Positions 22,701 through 30,640 of a stretch of DNA of 64,000 bases are shown here, in pieces. Within the stretch, counting starts at the first letter, position 1, and the number at the start of each line of letters is the position of its first letter. The notes under the pieces are model-generated. The model searched no databases. It was given only the letters and a program-made list of their open reading frames with translations, and was not told where the DNA came from. Source of the DNA: Pseudorasbora parva. Lineage: Eukaryota; Chordata; Actinopteri; Cypriniformes; Gobionidae. Made by a program: the position numbers and the translations under genes. Location of the stretch: the NCBI RefSeq assembly GCF_024679245.1, contig NC_090178.1, forward strand, positions 43,510,072 to 43,574,071. Reading direction: 5' to 3'.

Positions 22701-24726
22701 TAAACTCTCGCTGTTTGATTGACAGCTGCAGCGTGCACTACTGCAACGATTTCAAAGAGAGCCTTCTTTGGTCAATTTCTTTATAGAATTTAATCACTGT
22801 TAAATAACTGATTATTTTCATCCTACTAAGAGAAACAGCGCAAGTTGACGTTTAGTCTCTTGTTTGATTTACTGGCACACAGTAAAGAACATGACTGAAC
22901 ATGAATCACATTTCAGATTAGAAGGCATTCAATTAACACAGTTACTTACATAACTGCCCAGGCAATATTTTGTAATCCTCAACGGCAGGCTCATCGATCA
23001 CTAGGCCTATGTTACATACACGAATCGATGGGTGGGGCTAAACAGGCAGTGCAGGCAGTGAAGTAGGCGCTGAACATCTTCTCATGATTAACTTTTATAT
23101 ATCAAAGGCTAAATGAAAAGTTAATTTCTCAATTCATGACCCTTTAAATAGCACGTGCACTCGGGCCCAGTGGCGTTCTGGTCTGAAAGCGAGGTGTGTT
23201 TAGGCACATTGTTGGTGCTTTGCTATTTTGAGGAACTAAAAACGACTGACCATTGACCAACAAAAACCTGCTCTAAAGTCAATAGTATTTGTGTTATTTA
23301 AAGGGTGTGTTAGTAATATGCAACTATAGATGGGTAGAAAACTCGTGCACACTCTGCTTATTACACACACAGGGATGCACAGCAGCCCACAAACATGCCA
23401 AATATTACAAATAAAGTGATTAGAATGTAAAAGATTATAATGTGTACATAAAGATAAAAATGCCTTGGCTTTAAAACGCAACTGGCTTTTAAAGGGAATG
23501 GGAGATGACACTCTGACTGGTTTATTGCACATTGCAGCTAAAACACACCCATGACTCATTAAAGGGTTAGTTCACTCAAAAATGAAAGTTCAGTCATTAA
23601 TCACCCTCATGCCGTTGGACACCTGTCAGACCTTCGTTCATCTTCGGAACACAAATGAAGAAATTTCTGTTGAAAGCTGATGGCTGAGAAAGGCTTCAGA
23701 AAGGCCTCCATTGGCATTCAGTACATTCCCACTCACAAGACCCATAAAGGCACTAAAGACGTCGTTACAAAGTCCATCTCACTACAGTGGCTGTACAATA
23801 ATTTTACAATGCGACGAAAATAGTTATTGTGCGCACAAAAATCAAAATAACGACTTTATCCACCATTATTGTTATTGTCTATTGTCTTCCGTGTAGGTCT
23901 CGGACGTGAACTCAGGCGATATCGGCGCTCCTCCGTTTCCGGGTGATGTATCTGAACGCCGGATCTGTGTCATATTCTCGCGCATGCGTCGAGTTCACAT
24001 CAATAACTTGGTGGATAAAGTCGTTATTTTGATTTTTGTGCGCACAATAACTATTTTTGTCACATTGTAAAATTATTGTACAGCCACTGTAGTGAGATGG
24101 ACTTTGTATCGACGTCTTTAGTGCCTGAATCATGAATCAATACGCTGATTCATGACCGCTTGAATCTTTATTTGAGAATTGAAAACAAACCAGGAAGAGA
24201 AGACAATGCTGAATAAAGTCGTAGTTTTTGTTATTTTTGGACCAAAATGTATTTTCGATGCTTCAAGAGACTCTAATGAACTAACTGATGTCTCATATGG
24301 ACTACTTTGACAATGTTTTTATTCCCTTTCTGGACATGGACAGTATAGTGTGCATACACTTGCATATACTCTCGGCATAAAATATCTTAAACTGTGTTCT
24401 GAAGATGAACGGAGGTCTTACGGGTGTGGAACGACATTAGGGTGAGTCATTAATGACATCAATCTCATTTTTGGGTGAACTAACCCTTTAATTTATTTTG
24501 TTTTTACATTTTACATCAATCATTTTTGTTGCTATATACATGTTTTGTTTTTTACTAAATAAAACATACAACAAATAAAAGATTACATTTCTATGAACTT
24601 GGCACGTGTTTGAAACTATATTTTCAAAAGATCATCTTTTATCGTCTTCAATTGTCTTTTCATTGACTTTAGACTTACCTTATAGACATTTTCTGTCATC
24701 TTGTTGACCTCATCTGAGCGTGACAT
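991..24726 (-). CDS. baiap2: baiap2 (IRSp53), N-terminal IMD/I-BAR coding exons; gene continues left of the window
   Basis: Eight coding exons (24679-24726, 21367-21442, 21116-21202, 12686-12747, 10203-10274, 7916-8053, 3001-3153, 991-1170) join in frame, with GT-AG borders, into 272 residues. The start [16 protein letters not shown], followed by [39 protein letters not shown] and [16 protein letters not shown], matches BAIAP2 rather than BAIAP2L1 or L2. The IMD is an all-helical dimer that binds acidic membranes and Rac and supports filopodia; the basic patch KKLRRK at residues 140-145 corresponds to the known membrane/actin-binding patch. The half-CRIB, SH3 and WH2-type parts are outside the window. 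No stop or frameshift is seen. Which teleost paralogue (a or b) this is cannot be decided from sequence alone. Confidence 0.95.
1171..1584. other. AT-rich intron, no recognised feature
   Basis: Apart from runs of T and A and the short phrase TTTACTAAACTAAACTAG near 1571 nothing is recognised. Confidence 0.7.
1593..2495. mobile_element. hAT-type element, 903 bp, with 8-bp target duplication
   Basis: The ends are TAGGGGTGT and ACACCCCTA, and CTAGAAAC stands immediately on both sides (1585-1592 and 2496-2503), an exact 8-bp duplication as made by hAT transposases. Both sub-terminal zones are rich in ATCGAT/GAATCG motifs. The inside contains a 66-codon open stretch (1801-2001) that may be a transposase relic but was not identified. 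Probably non-autonomous. Confidence 0.85.
2633..2963. mobile_element. TTAA-flanked fold-back element, 331 bp
   Basis: TTAA lies on both sides (2629-2632, 2964-2967). The two halves are near-perfect inverted copies meeting at a T-rich centre around 2790-2805, so the whole element can fold into one hairpin. Ends AGGGATAGTTCACTTTAAAA and its complement. TTAA duplications are typical of piggyBac and Kolobok. Confidence 0.85.
3001..3153 (-). CDS. baiap2: baiap2 coding exon 7
   Basis: 153 bp, acceptor CTGCAACAG, donor GTAACA. Encodes residues 162-212 ([20 protein letters not shown], then [19 protein letters not shown]). A fold-back transposon ends 37 bp beyond its donor. Confidence 0.94.
3154..3641. 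other. AT-rich intron, no recognised feature
   Basis: Long AT-rich tract with many TTATAATAA-like runs between 3420 and 3590; no coding or repeat family recognised. Confidence 0.65.
3646..4449. mobile_element. Chimeric TTAA element with a nested SINE
   Basis: TTAA flanks both sides (3642-3645, 4450-4453). The left end reads AGGAACACGCCGAC, but the right end is the AGGGTTAGTTCACCC type, so the termini come from different families. The core (about 3755-4050) is shared with the elements at 18798 and 23563. The SINE at 4061-4314 interrupts the right half. Confidence 0.75.
4061..4314 (-). mobile_element. tRNA-derived SINE
   Basis: On the minus strand the element starts GGGGCGGCAG and contains an A box TGGCTCAGTGG (4294-4304) and a B box GGTTCAATCCC (4249-4259), spaced as in a polymerase III promoter. 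It ends with AAAGCGCTATATAAATGCAG and a short A-rich tail. It interrupts sequence that is continuous in related TTAA elements in this window. Confidence 0.8.
4454..5969. other. Intron, little recognised
   Basis: AT-rich intron. A worn end of a fold-back repeat (GGAAAATTCTGTCACCATCA) is seen near 4769; no coding potential recognised elsewhere. Confidence 0.55.
5974..6640. mobile_element. TTAA element of the AGGTGCACTATG family, complete copy
   Basis: 667 bp with perfect 12-bp inverted ends AGGTGCACTATG/CATAGTGCACCT and TTAA on both sides (5970-5973, 6641-6644). This is the best preserved of at least five copies in the window and serves as reference for the damaged ones. Confidence 0.9.
6645..7915. 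other. Intron with one microsatellite
   Basis: AT-rich intron; apart from the trinucleotide array at 7645-7718 nothing is recognised. Confidence 0.6.
7645..7718. repeat. (CAT)n microsatellite
   Basis: About 24 uninterrupted trinucleotide units. The poly-His and poly-Ile frames it produces are not genes. Confidence 0.97.
7916..8053 (-). CDS. baiap2: baiap2 coding exon 6
   Basis: 138 bp, acceptor TTTTCCCAG, donor GTACCT. Encodes residues 116-161, starting [13 protein letters not shown] and containing the basic patch LKKLRRKSQ used for phosphoinositide and actin contact in the family. Confidence 0.94.
8201..9635. mobile_element. Harbinger-like element with a nested TTAA element
   Basis: Inverted ends AGGGCTTTTGCACTGGAT and ATCCAGTGCGAAAGCCCCT bracket the segment; flanking TTC/TTT may be a worn 3-bp duplication. 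No transposase frame remains. The copy at 8301-8980 lies inside, so it inserted later. Confidence 0.65.
8301..8980. mobile_element. TTAA element of the AGGTGCACTATG family, second copy
   Basis: Nearly full length and in the same orientation as the copy at 5974. The right end with TTAA (8981-8984) is intact; the left end is mutated (GTATGTGCACTATG). Confidence 0.85.
9897..10137. mobile_element. Short inverted-repeat element
   Basis: Ends TGCTTGGTTTCACAGACAGG and, inverted, CCTTGTCTGTGAAAACGAGC form 26-28 bp imperfect inverted repeats around a 240-bp body without coding potential. Confidence 0.6.
10203..10274 (-). CDS. baiap2: baiap2 coding exon 5
   Basis: 72 bp, acceptor GTCTGCAG, donor GTGAGT. 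Encodes 24 residues (92-115) with [19 protein letters not shown], a long IMD helix. Confidence 0.93.
10517..10690. repeat. Partial copy of the AAGGTTCTTTATTGGCA interspersed repeat
   Basis: Same phrases (GGTTCTTTATTGGCA, TTAAAATGTTCTTC, ACTGAAAGGTTCTTT) recur at 16063-16190 and in the complete element at 28672-28997. Confidence 0.65.
10686..11030. repeat. Possible hAT-type element end
   Basis: CAGTGTTTCTCAACTGGTAG followed by GTTGCGGAGACC is the kind of start seen in hAT elements (CAGTG). No matching right end was found, so extent and class are uncertain. Confidence 0.35.
11228..12432 (+). mobile_element. Tc1/mariner element, decayed
   Basis: The left end CAGTGAGGAAAATAAGTATT is a Tc1-family terminus and AAATAAGTATTCTCTGTG near 12415-12432 is a damaged right end. 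Transposase remains lie in three frames: helix-turn-helix start [20 protein letters not shown] at 11584, a middle part ending [11 protein letters not shown] near 12022 (first catalytic Asp), and [17 protein letters not shown] and [12 protein letters not shown] (second Asp) around 12105-12300. Frameshifts and loss of the final acidic region make it inactive. Confidence 0.85.
11584..12330 (+). pseudogene. Tc1-type transposase pseudogene
   Basis: A plus-strand coding relic in at least three frames inside the Tc1 element. Order of parts fits a Tc1 transposase (N-terminal DNA-binding, linker, catalytic core), but frameshifts near 11700-11760 and 12025-12060 and a lost C-terminus exclude function. 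Confidence 0.8.
12686..12747 (-). CDS. baiap2: baiap2 coding exon 4
   Basis: 62 bp, acceptor GATTCAG, donor GTAAGT. Encodes [20 protein letters not shown] plus V, residues 71-91. The intron before it is 8.4 kb and carries most of the TTAA elements. Confidence 0.93.
13018..14162. mobile_element. TTAA element of the GGGGGGGTGAAACACTC family with an internal minisatellite
   Basis: TTAA lies on both sides (13014-13017, 14163-14166); ends AGGGGGGGTGAAACA and TTTCACCCCCCCT are inverted repeats. Both sub-terminal regions are almost identical to the element at 58138-61571. The internal region is replaced by the tandem array at 13233-13776. Confidence 0.85.
13233..13776. repeat. 21-bp minisatellite with a higher-order pattern
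   Basis: Unit GTGAGGAAAGTGATTCGCTC (T), with variant ends CTCT, CTCA and CCCGCCGC. CCCGCCGC variants recur every few units, so blocks of three to five units have been copied together. Confidence 0.93.
14167..14633. repeat. Candidate TTAA-bounded segment between two TTAA elements
   Basis: The segment is bounded by the right TTAA of the preceding element and the left TTAA (14634-14637) of the next. Its ends GCTTTCAAG and GTACCGCT are only weakly inverted. It may be a worn third element or ordinary intron. Confidence 0.4.
14638..14890. mobile_element. Truncated fold-back element related to 2633-2963
   Basis: Starts GGGGATAGTTCACTC after TTAA; arms with GAAGAATGTGGGTATAACC and TTGGTTACCAACATTCTTC face each other across a T run at 14760. 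The right terminus is missing. Confidence 0.7.
14891..15216. repeat. Worn tandem repeat, period about 100 bp
   Basis: Phrases such as AACTGAATGAAC, CACTATTGCCTTCTGTAGAG, CACCATTATCTTCAGTAGAG and ACTATTGTCTTTTTAGGG recur about three times, suggesting an old tandem duplication. Confidence 0.5.
15217..15745. mobile_element. Harbinger-like short element
   Basis: Ends GCCATGTTTCCATCGCAGGA and GGTGGAAACAGGGC are inverted; flanks TAA and TAT would be a 3-bp TWA site with one change. No coding potential. Confidence 0.55.
15746..16898. other. Intron with a partial repeat, otherwise unrecognised
   Basis: A partial copy of the GGTTCTTTATTGGCA repeat lies at 16063-16190. A pyrimidine-rich tract at 16430-16600 gives short open frames without family resemblance. 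Confidence 0.5.
16900..17307. mobile_element. TTAA element of the AGGTGCACTATG family, internally deleted, inverted
   Basis: Opposite orientation to the copy at 5974: it begins with TGTGCACTATG then TTTTTGCAGTAAAATATCC, and ends CATAGTGCACCT. About 260 bp of the inside is missing. Confidence 0.8.
17308..18793. other. Intron, little recognised
   Basis: AT-rich DNA. Around 18560-18780 phrases with GGAGGATGCATTCCAAGG and GGCTGCATCCTCCGGAGG face each other and may be a worn inverted-repeat element; no gene recognised. Confidence 0.5.
18798..20114. mobile_element. Large TTAA fold-back element carrying two insertions
   Basis: TTAA on both sides (18794-18797, 20115-20118) and inverted ends AGGGTTAGTTCACCCAAAAA. 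The arms are long inverted copies centred near 19200. Compared with the copies at 3646 and 24120, the right arm is interrupted at about 19400-19595 by unrelated sequence and at 19702-19999 by a Harbinger-like element. Confidence 0.8.
19702..19999. mobile_element. Harbinger-like element, 298 bp, nested
   Basis: TAA stands on both sides (19699-19701, 20000-20002). Ends GGGCGTTTTCACA and TGTGAAAGCACCC are inverted. Removing the element and one TAA restores the sequence of related fold-back copies, which proves the insertion. Confidence 0.8.
20351..20903. mobile_element. GC-rich Harbinger-like element, 553 bp
   Basis: Perfect inverted ends AGCCCCTTTCACACTGC and GCAGTGTGAAAGGGGCT, flanked by CAT on both sides (20348-20350, 20904-20906). 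Internal phrases such as CGGGTCG and CCCGGG recur on both sides. No transposase. Confidence 0.8.
21116..21202 (-). CDS. baiap2: baiap2 coding exon 3
   Basis: 87 bp, acceptor TTTACAG, donor GTAAGT. Encodes about residues 42-70, including [20 protein letters not shown], the most diagnostic BAIAP2 segment. Separated from exon 2 by only 164 bp. Confidence 0.94.
21367..21442 (-). CDS. baiap2: baiap2 coding exon 2
   Basis: 76 bp, acceptor TTTTTAG, donor GTCAGA. Encodes residues 17-41 plus one base: the [19 protein letters not shown] segment of the first IMD helix. Confidence 0.93.
21443..23558. other. First large intron part, little recognised
   Basis: 21443-22000 is AT-rich. 22010-22400 is GC-richer. 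The end of a further TTAA family (TCATGACCCTTTAAA) is seen at about 23137-23151. No coding exon of baiap2 or another gene recognised. Confidence 0.5.
23563..24487. mobile_element. Composite TTAA fold-back element
   Basis: TTAA on both sides (23559-23562, 24488-24491), ends AGGGTTAGTTCAC. The centre is a long inverted repeat (about 23745-23865 against 24000-24120) containing TTATTGTGCGCACAAAAATC. From about 24127 the right part switches to the sequence of the 18798 family. Confidence 0.8.
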
Positions 24727-24787
24727 TGTGCTTCTCTCTCCAGCTTCAGTTCACCTTGCTTTTAAATGGAAATCACAGCAAACCCAG
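24679..24787 (-). CDS. baiap2: baiap2 exon with start codon
   Basis: The acceptor is a strong pyrimidine tract ending CCATGTAG, then 61 nt of 5' UTR, then ATG at 24726-24724 and 16 codons ([16 protein letters not shown]), then donor GTAAGT. Phase 0 at the 3' end. The start agrees with the family N-terminus. Confidence 0.92.
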
Positions 24788-27700
24788 CTACATGGAGAGA
24801 AGGAGAACAAGAAAGTCAGATGAATCAGGGCCATCCAATGACCTTACTTCATTGCAGAGATCTGCCTTGAATTCAGGATTCAGGACATCATAATGATTTC
24901 AACCATATAGTATACACTATTGATCAATAATAACTTGTAACAAGCACTAATAAAAAATGACGCAGTTGTTGCAGAATGTTTAGATGTTGTAAAACACTGA
25001 GATTAAGATGAAGTTGTGTTAACAGTCCTGGTTGTCTGAGGAATGCTGAAATTCCTCTAGTCTAGATGTTAGGACATTGCTGAAGGGATTTGCTTCTATT
25101 CAATCACAAGAGCATTAGAGCGGTCAGGCATTGTGTGATTGTATGTTTAGTCCAGGCTCGCAATTACTGACCCAGTTTATCTCAAGATCCTCCACACCTG
25201 TCTTGACAAACAGTTTTTTTCATGGATGTGCGTAGAGATATTGTAAAAACAGGAAACCAGTGTCCCAATCTTGGAAGAAAATAATCAACTAAAATATCAC
25301 TGCATGCTATAGTATGTCACCAAAAGACCCAACCCATAAAAGCCCCAGATATTTAAACCAAAGCATCAACAGAAAGTGATTTCTCAAGAGGAATAAGGCA
25401 GGAATTCATTTTTACAACTGACTGTCACGTTTAAGCAAAAATGCATTAGGCGTACAGCAGCATAAAGGGCCGTATTGCTTTTATCAAGCCACATCAACTG
25501 AATTTATAGCTCTTTTCACAATAAGCAGTTTTAAATAAAATCATGAAGTTATTGTTTATATCTTAATATCTTTATGCCTTGTGATTGGCTGCATTTAACA
25601 GATTAGAGCTGTGCAATATTATAGTTTACATTTTAAGATGATACAAGCAATAAAGCTGTTGAAATTTAGTATAAAGTTAGATATACTTATATATTCAATT
25701 TTATGTAAAGAGATGCGTGGTAATATAGTTTATATTTTGTTGAGTTAATTTGAGATTGGCTGTAGTATGGATTCATGTGAGTGTTCTGTATGTATGTATG
25801 CAGTAAGTAGGATGAGCTTTATACATCTTTTCATACATCGCTTTTGTGAAACCTTTACTACATATTAACCCTTTAACTGTCAACTAGCGGGACACTTGGT
25901 ACTTTCTTTATTGCATTTTTTCCAATCATGTTTAAGTCATCTATCATTCGAAAGCTTGGAAACTCAAAAATCATCCTGCGTGAACTTTTTTGAAAAACGG
26001 ACACTGCATTACCATGCAAACCGTACTTTAAATCCTTTTAGGGGAAGCCTTCCTCCTGTGGGCAGTGTCATACTGTTTTAAAATAAAAAATAATTCTCAA
26101 AGACTCAAGGTTCAGCGACTGTTTTTAGATGCAAGTGATATTGTAAAAGAAAATTATTCATTTATGAATACAAAATTAAATGAAATCACCTAGTTATGGT
26201 ATAACGCATAAACACACTTACATTTTTGTGGTACTAACTTAAAATTTGGAACACAATTTCATTGGACAAATATATTTGATTTTATAGCAATTTTAAAGTA
26301 AACATTAATTTGTCAAATATATATTTTCTATAAAATATAAAATGTTTAGTATAGTACATTTGTTTTACAGTAAACTTAAGTTCTATAAGTTATATAAGTG
26401 TATTTCTGCAATAATCTGCCGAGTGTCTTGAGTCCAACCCGAGGTATTCCAAATCATTCATGAATTACATCCATTTATGTTAGTGCATTTTCACGTTTAT
26501 GTTCGAAAAGGAGGGTTTAAAAGCATTACTGGCACAAATTTTCATTAAAAAATATATTTTATTAATCAAATGTATTACATTGCATCCTTCTGCTAGAAGA
26601 TCTAATCTCTGATATACAGAACATGCCCCAAAAATTATTTGCAGTGTGTAACCTGATGTAGTCAAGTTGACTTAGTCATAATATTTCTACCTGAATAAAA
26701 TCAGTTCTGTTAGATGGCACCACATGACACAAGGCATTTCATGGAACTTTTACTTTGTAAGTATTTTTTATTTTTTGAATTTCAAAATATGGACCACCCC
26801 TGTTAGTGAACCTCAAGAGATTTCATAGTCTGAGCCATCCTAATACACTGTTATTGCATGTCTTAAGTTCATGAAATTGAGTCTGACATGCCACAGTGCC
26901 CTGGAGGAGAGCAATTCTTCCCAAGTCCAAGTGCAAGAGTCACGCCGCTGAACAAACACTGCGCTCACACGGTTTCCCTTCTGGAAAGATCCTGAATAAA
27001 AGATTCCAGTCAGGATTACCCATCACATAAAGCTTCAGCTCTGAAGGCCAGTGTTTACACCAGGTCAGCGCTCTCATGTGTGTTATTAGAGAAAGATTAG
27101 GAGGAAGAATTTGACCTAAATGATCAAGTGAGACCCCACAAAAAATAAAATTCTCATCAGATGACACCCATTTCCTGTCTTCTCTTGTTTCCATCCAAAG
27201 TTACGAATTTAACTTTTGCGCAAAATTGGAAATTACTTTTGCATAAAATTTGCAACTAAAGCACTGTTTTCATCCCGTGTGTTCAAGAGTACAAAATCGA
27301 CACTTCCTGGTAAATTGACACAAAATATCTAGGAAATAAAAATAGGTGGATGGAAACAAAGCTAAAGAGCAAAAGGGTGCAGATGATTTACTGATAGTTT
27401 CCCACAATTCACAGCATTCATGCCGTCCCTTTATGCGTATAAAATCATTACAAATCACATGAATAAAGACTGTACGATGATGACACCTCTTGAATTAGTA
27501 TAGAAGAATAAAATGTCATCAGCATGTGCTTGAAAGAATAAAGCAATATTAATTGCACTTTGGCAATTGTGTTTATGTGCGGTACATAAAAAAACAAAAA
27601 AAGAGGAGGAAACGAAAGAGGAGAATATGGACACGGTCAAGACTAGAGAAAAGAGGCCAACTTGGCATGACAATCTTGCGAATGGAGCTTGAGGTTAATA

Positions 27701-28061
27701 GTTTTTGCACCATGTCCTGTTGATCAAATTCAATATGCCATTTATGTTGCATTTTTATTGGCTTATCTGTAGATGTAAGTCATGGCAGCAAACACACTGT
27801 GAGATGATCATGATTAAGTTCTGACACAGTCAGAAAATGATCGCAGGCTATCTTTGGTCACAAGACCGTCTTTGAACCTCTCTCACTGTACGATGTAGAA
27901 CCGCCATTTTGGAGCCACGACCACAGAAATCACCACGATTGGTCGTCTTTTGTCTGGGACAGCCCAGAATCATACGATGTGTACCGGGCATAAGGGGTAC
28001 AACAGGGGTGTCACTGGGGCAGGCAACTTACTATTACACACCTAATATTTACCCAAAACTC
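24788..28061. other. baiap2 first intron, proximal part, nothing recognised
   Basis: AT-rich, no long frames and no repeat family that could be named. A TTAACCCTTTAACTGTCAAC phrase at about 25866 may be a TTAA-element end. Confidence 0.5.
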
Positions 28062-28065
28062 TTAA

Positions 28066-28667
28066 AGGTCCCGTTCTTCGCGTGTTTTCGAAGCTTTGAT
28101 TATGTTTACAGTGTGCAATATAACATGAGCTCATGTTTCGCGTGTAAAAAAACACAGTATTTTTCACACAATTGACTTATCTGTAAAGCACTGTTTCCTC
28201 TGTCCTAAAAACGGCCTGATGATTTCCTTGTTCTATGAAGTCCCTCCTTCAGAAACACGTAACGAGTTCTGATTGGGCCAGCGCTTCCCGTGTTGTGATT
28301 GGACAGCAGCTTAGCACACTTTGCCCGGAAAGGTCCCGCCTCTTACCATAACGGGGAGATGCAAGCGCTGAATGCGCGCTCTTCTCCACGTGGGAGAGCA
28401 AAGACCACGTCCCCTATTTTGCGTGTTCTTGTGGGCGGAGGGTTAGTCAACAAACGGTTCTAGTGACGTCATTCCTGAAGGAAGTGCAGGAGTGTAGTCC
28501 AAACCAGCCGTTCGCTGCAGGCTTTGAAAGGGAACTTCTGTTAAATAAAATATCTCGCTTGGCATTGAACTTTGAGCTTTATAATTTTACAGGTATTATT
28601 TATGCTCTAACAGCAACATTACACACTAACTAAAGTTTGAAAGATGGAATCGCGAAGAACGGGACTT
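28066..28667. mobile_element. TTAA element of the AGGTCCCGTTCTTCGCG family
   Basis: Ends AGGTCCCGTTCTTCGCG and CGCGAAGAACGGGACTT are inverted; TTAA at 28062-28065 and 28668-28671. The inside is GC-rich and non-coding. It shares its right TTAA with the next element. Confidence 0.85.
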
Positions 28668-28671
28668 TTAA

Positions 28672-28997
28672 AAATAAAGGTCTCTTTATTGGCATCAATG
28701 ATTCCATGCATTCCTCAAAAGATACTTTATGGTGGAAAAAGGGCCATAGATTATTGAAATGTTCTTCTCATTAAGAAAAAGTGTTATTTTAAGAACTAAT
28801 CACTGAATGTTTTTTTGGGAAACCGAAAATGTTTCTTTTATGGCATCACTTTACTTTTAATAGTGACCTATAGTTTCCAAAAGTGGGTTTTCCCAGAAGA
28901 AAATTTTCCATTAAGAACCTTTGAAAGGGCTATGGAAAGATTTCATGGATCAATGGTACTTCATAGAACCGTCAATGCCAATAAAGAACCTTTATTT
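28672..28997. mobile_element. TTAA element of the AAATAAAGG-TTCTTTATTGGCA family
   Basis: Inverted ends with AAATAAAGG and TTTATTGGCATCAATG against CAATGCCAATAAAG and CCTTTATTT; TTAA at 28668-28671 and 28998-29001. Partial copies occur at 10517 and 16063. Confidence 0.75.
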
Positions 28998-29001
28998 TTA
29001 A

Positions 29002-29499
29002 GAGTGTAAAAGCACCTTAGAGTAGTAATGTATATGTACTCATAAGGCACTACAATTAACCTTAAGAGTAAATTAGGTACAAGATGTCACTGTGAGGGTA
29101 CTGCCCCAATGACACTGCTAAAGAGTGAAAGAGTAAAGAGTCAATAAGTTTCCATTTTTATAAATTGTAAAAAGTTTTAGTTTACATTATGAACCATGAT
29201 TTTCTATTCAGTTAAAAGTAAGCTGTTTTGGGGAGGGACATTCTTGCGTTTGATCAGACAAAAATATGTAAGCAGCGCTGAGAGAGCAACATGAGTCATC
29301 TGTATTTCTGTCCATTTTCCAGGAAGAGAATGTTACATTTATATTTACAAGCTACATTTTCCCCAGCATTTAGGAGGAAATGAGCTTACACATGAATTAC
29401 AGAATATGAATATTTAGGACTAACACCACACAGAAACAGAAAGATTTTATTTCCACTTAGTGCCACAAAATGTATATAAAAAAAATATTTATCACAAAA
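29002..29499. other. Intron, nothing recognised
   Basis: AT-rich sequence without long frames or named repeat. Confidence 0.55.
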
Positions 29500-30018
29500 A
29501 AAAATCACAGCTAGAGGTCGCTTATTCAAGACGAGGGCATAGCTTGACGACACCTTAATATCGCTTTTATAGCTTTATAGAGCTTTTATTATGCTGCAGA
29601 CAAATGCAATTTTATCATATTAGATACTTCATTTGAGTGTGTTGAAAGTTATGTTATAATGCTACTGTGTGTTCACTCTGCGGCTGCATGAGACACTTGT
29701 TGCACACTGCAGTGAGCTAGATCAAAATAAGGCATGATAAAACATGGTACTTGTTGTAAATCATGAAAACGAGATTTAAACAATAAGACTAATGTGAGCT
29801 GTATAACAATAATTAGTTTGCTGTCGATTAATGTATCCAAGCAGTTGCTCACAGGTCTAATACAAGATTGTCTAATACAAATGTGTCCTGTTTAAAATTG
29901 CTTATTTCTCTTGGAAACTTTTGGATACTGTAAGTAGGCCTACACAAGCCAACAAAATATATAACACTGTCCTAGTGGTTTTTGGATTTTAAAATAATCT
30001 TACATATTGTGCCTTTAA
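29500..30018. mobile_element. Old diverged copy of the AGGTGCACTATG TTAA family
   Basis: Shares TCATATTAGATAC, TAACACTGTCCTAGTGGTTT and a damaged end TACATATTGTGCCTTTAA with the reference copy at 5974; much more diverged. Confidence 0.6.
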
Positions 30019-30520
30019 TTAAACTTTAGACTTCACCGAAGACGCATATTTCCATACTATACTGCCACATTCCATAGTCTCATGAATAAATAGATAGCAT
30101 TCATCTTATATTATGTAGCTTACATTAAAAATATTCACATCTTTTATAACGTTACTGCTCTCATTGCCGACACCTGTAGATTCTATTAATATAACACAGA
30201 GAAAAATATGAACATGACATTTCAGTAAAGCAGCTGTTTTGCATTGCTGCTTCTTAATGCAACAATTGATAAGCCCAAATCATAGAGCTGAAAGAATGAT
30301 TCAAAGTTAAAAGAAGAAAAGAAGCAATGCAACTATATTTTAGCCATTTACAATGCCAATCACGTCCATTGGTTGACTAAATAGTCGCACTTTAAATATT
30401 TTCTCAAATGGCACTTTTTGCACTGAGAGAGTCGTTTCGTTTATTGTGTTATTAAATGAAATAACTCCAGCTTTAATGGCTATTTGGATGTTGTGTAGCC
30501 TATATTAGTAAGTTACCTAC

Positions 30521-30640
30521 CTTTTCGGTGTTCATCGTTTTCTCACCGCTTTGTCTTATGTTTTTTCCTTCTTGGACGCAGCACTTTTCCTTCTATGACT
30601 TTCTCTTCACTAGTGGGGGTAGTTTAGTTTGTTTGACCCA
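30521..30640 (-). other. baiap2: baiap2 probable 5' untranslated first exon
   Basis: On the minus strand the sequence ending ACCGAAAAG is followed by GTAGGTAACT, a good splice donor. The acceptor in front of the start-codon exon (24788) needs an upstream partner and this is the best candidate seen. The 5' end is not determined; 30,640 is only a placeholder. An ATG at 30535-30533 opens a short upstream frame (see findings). Confidence 0.45.

Noticed and set aside
26940..27194. 84-codon minus-strand frame in baiap2 intron 1
   Set aside because: No family resemblance and no convincing splice signals.
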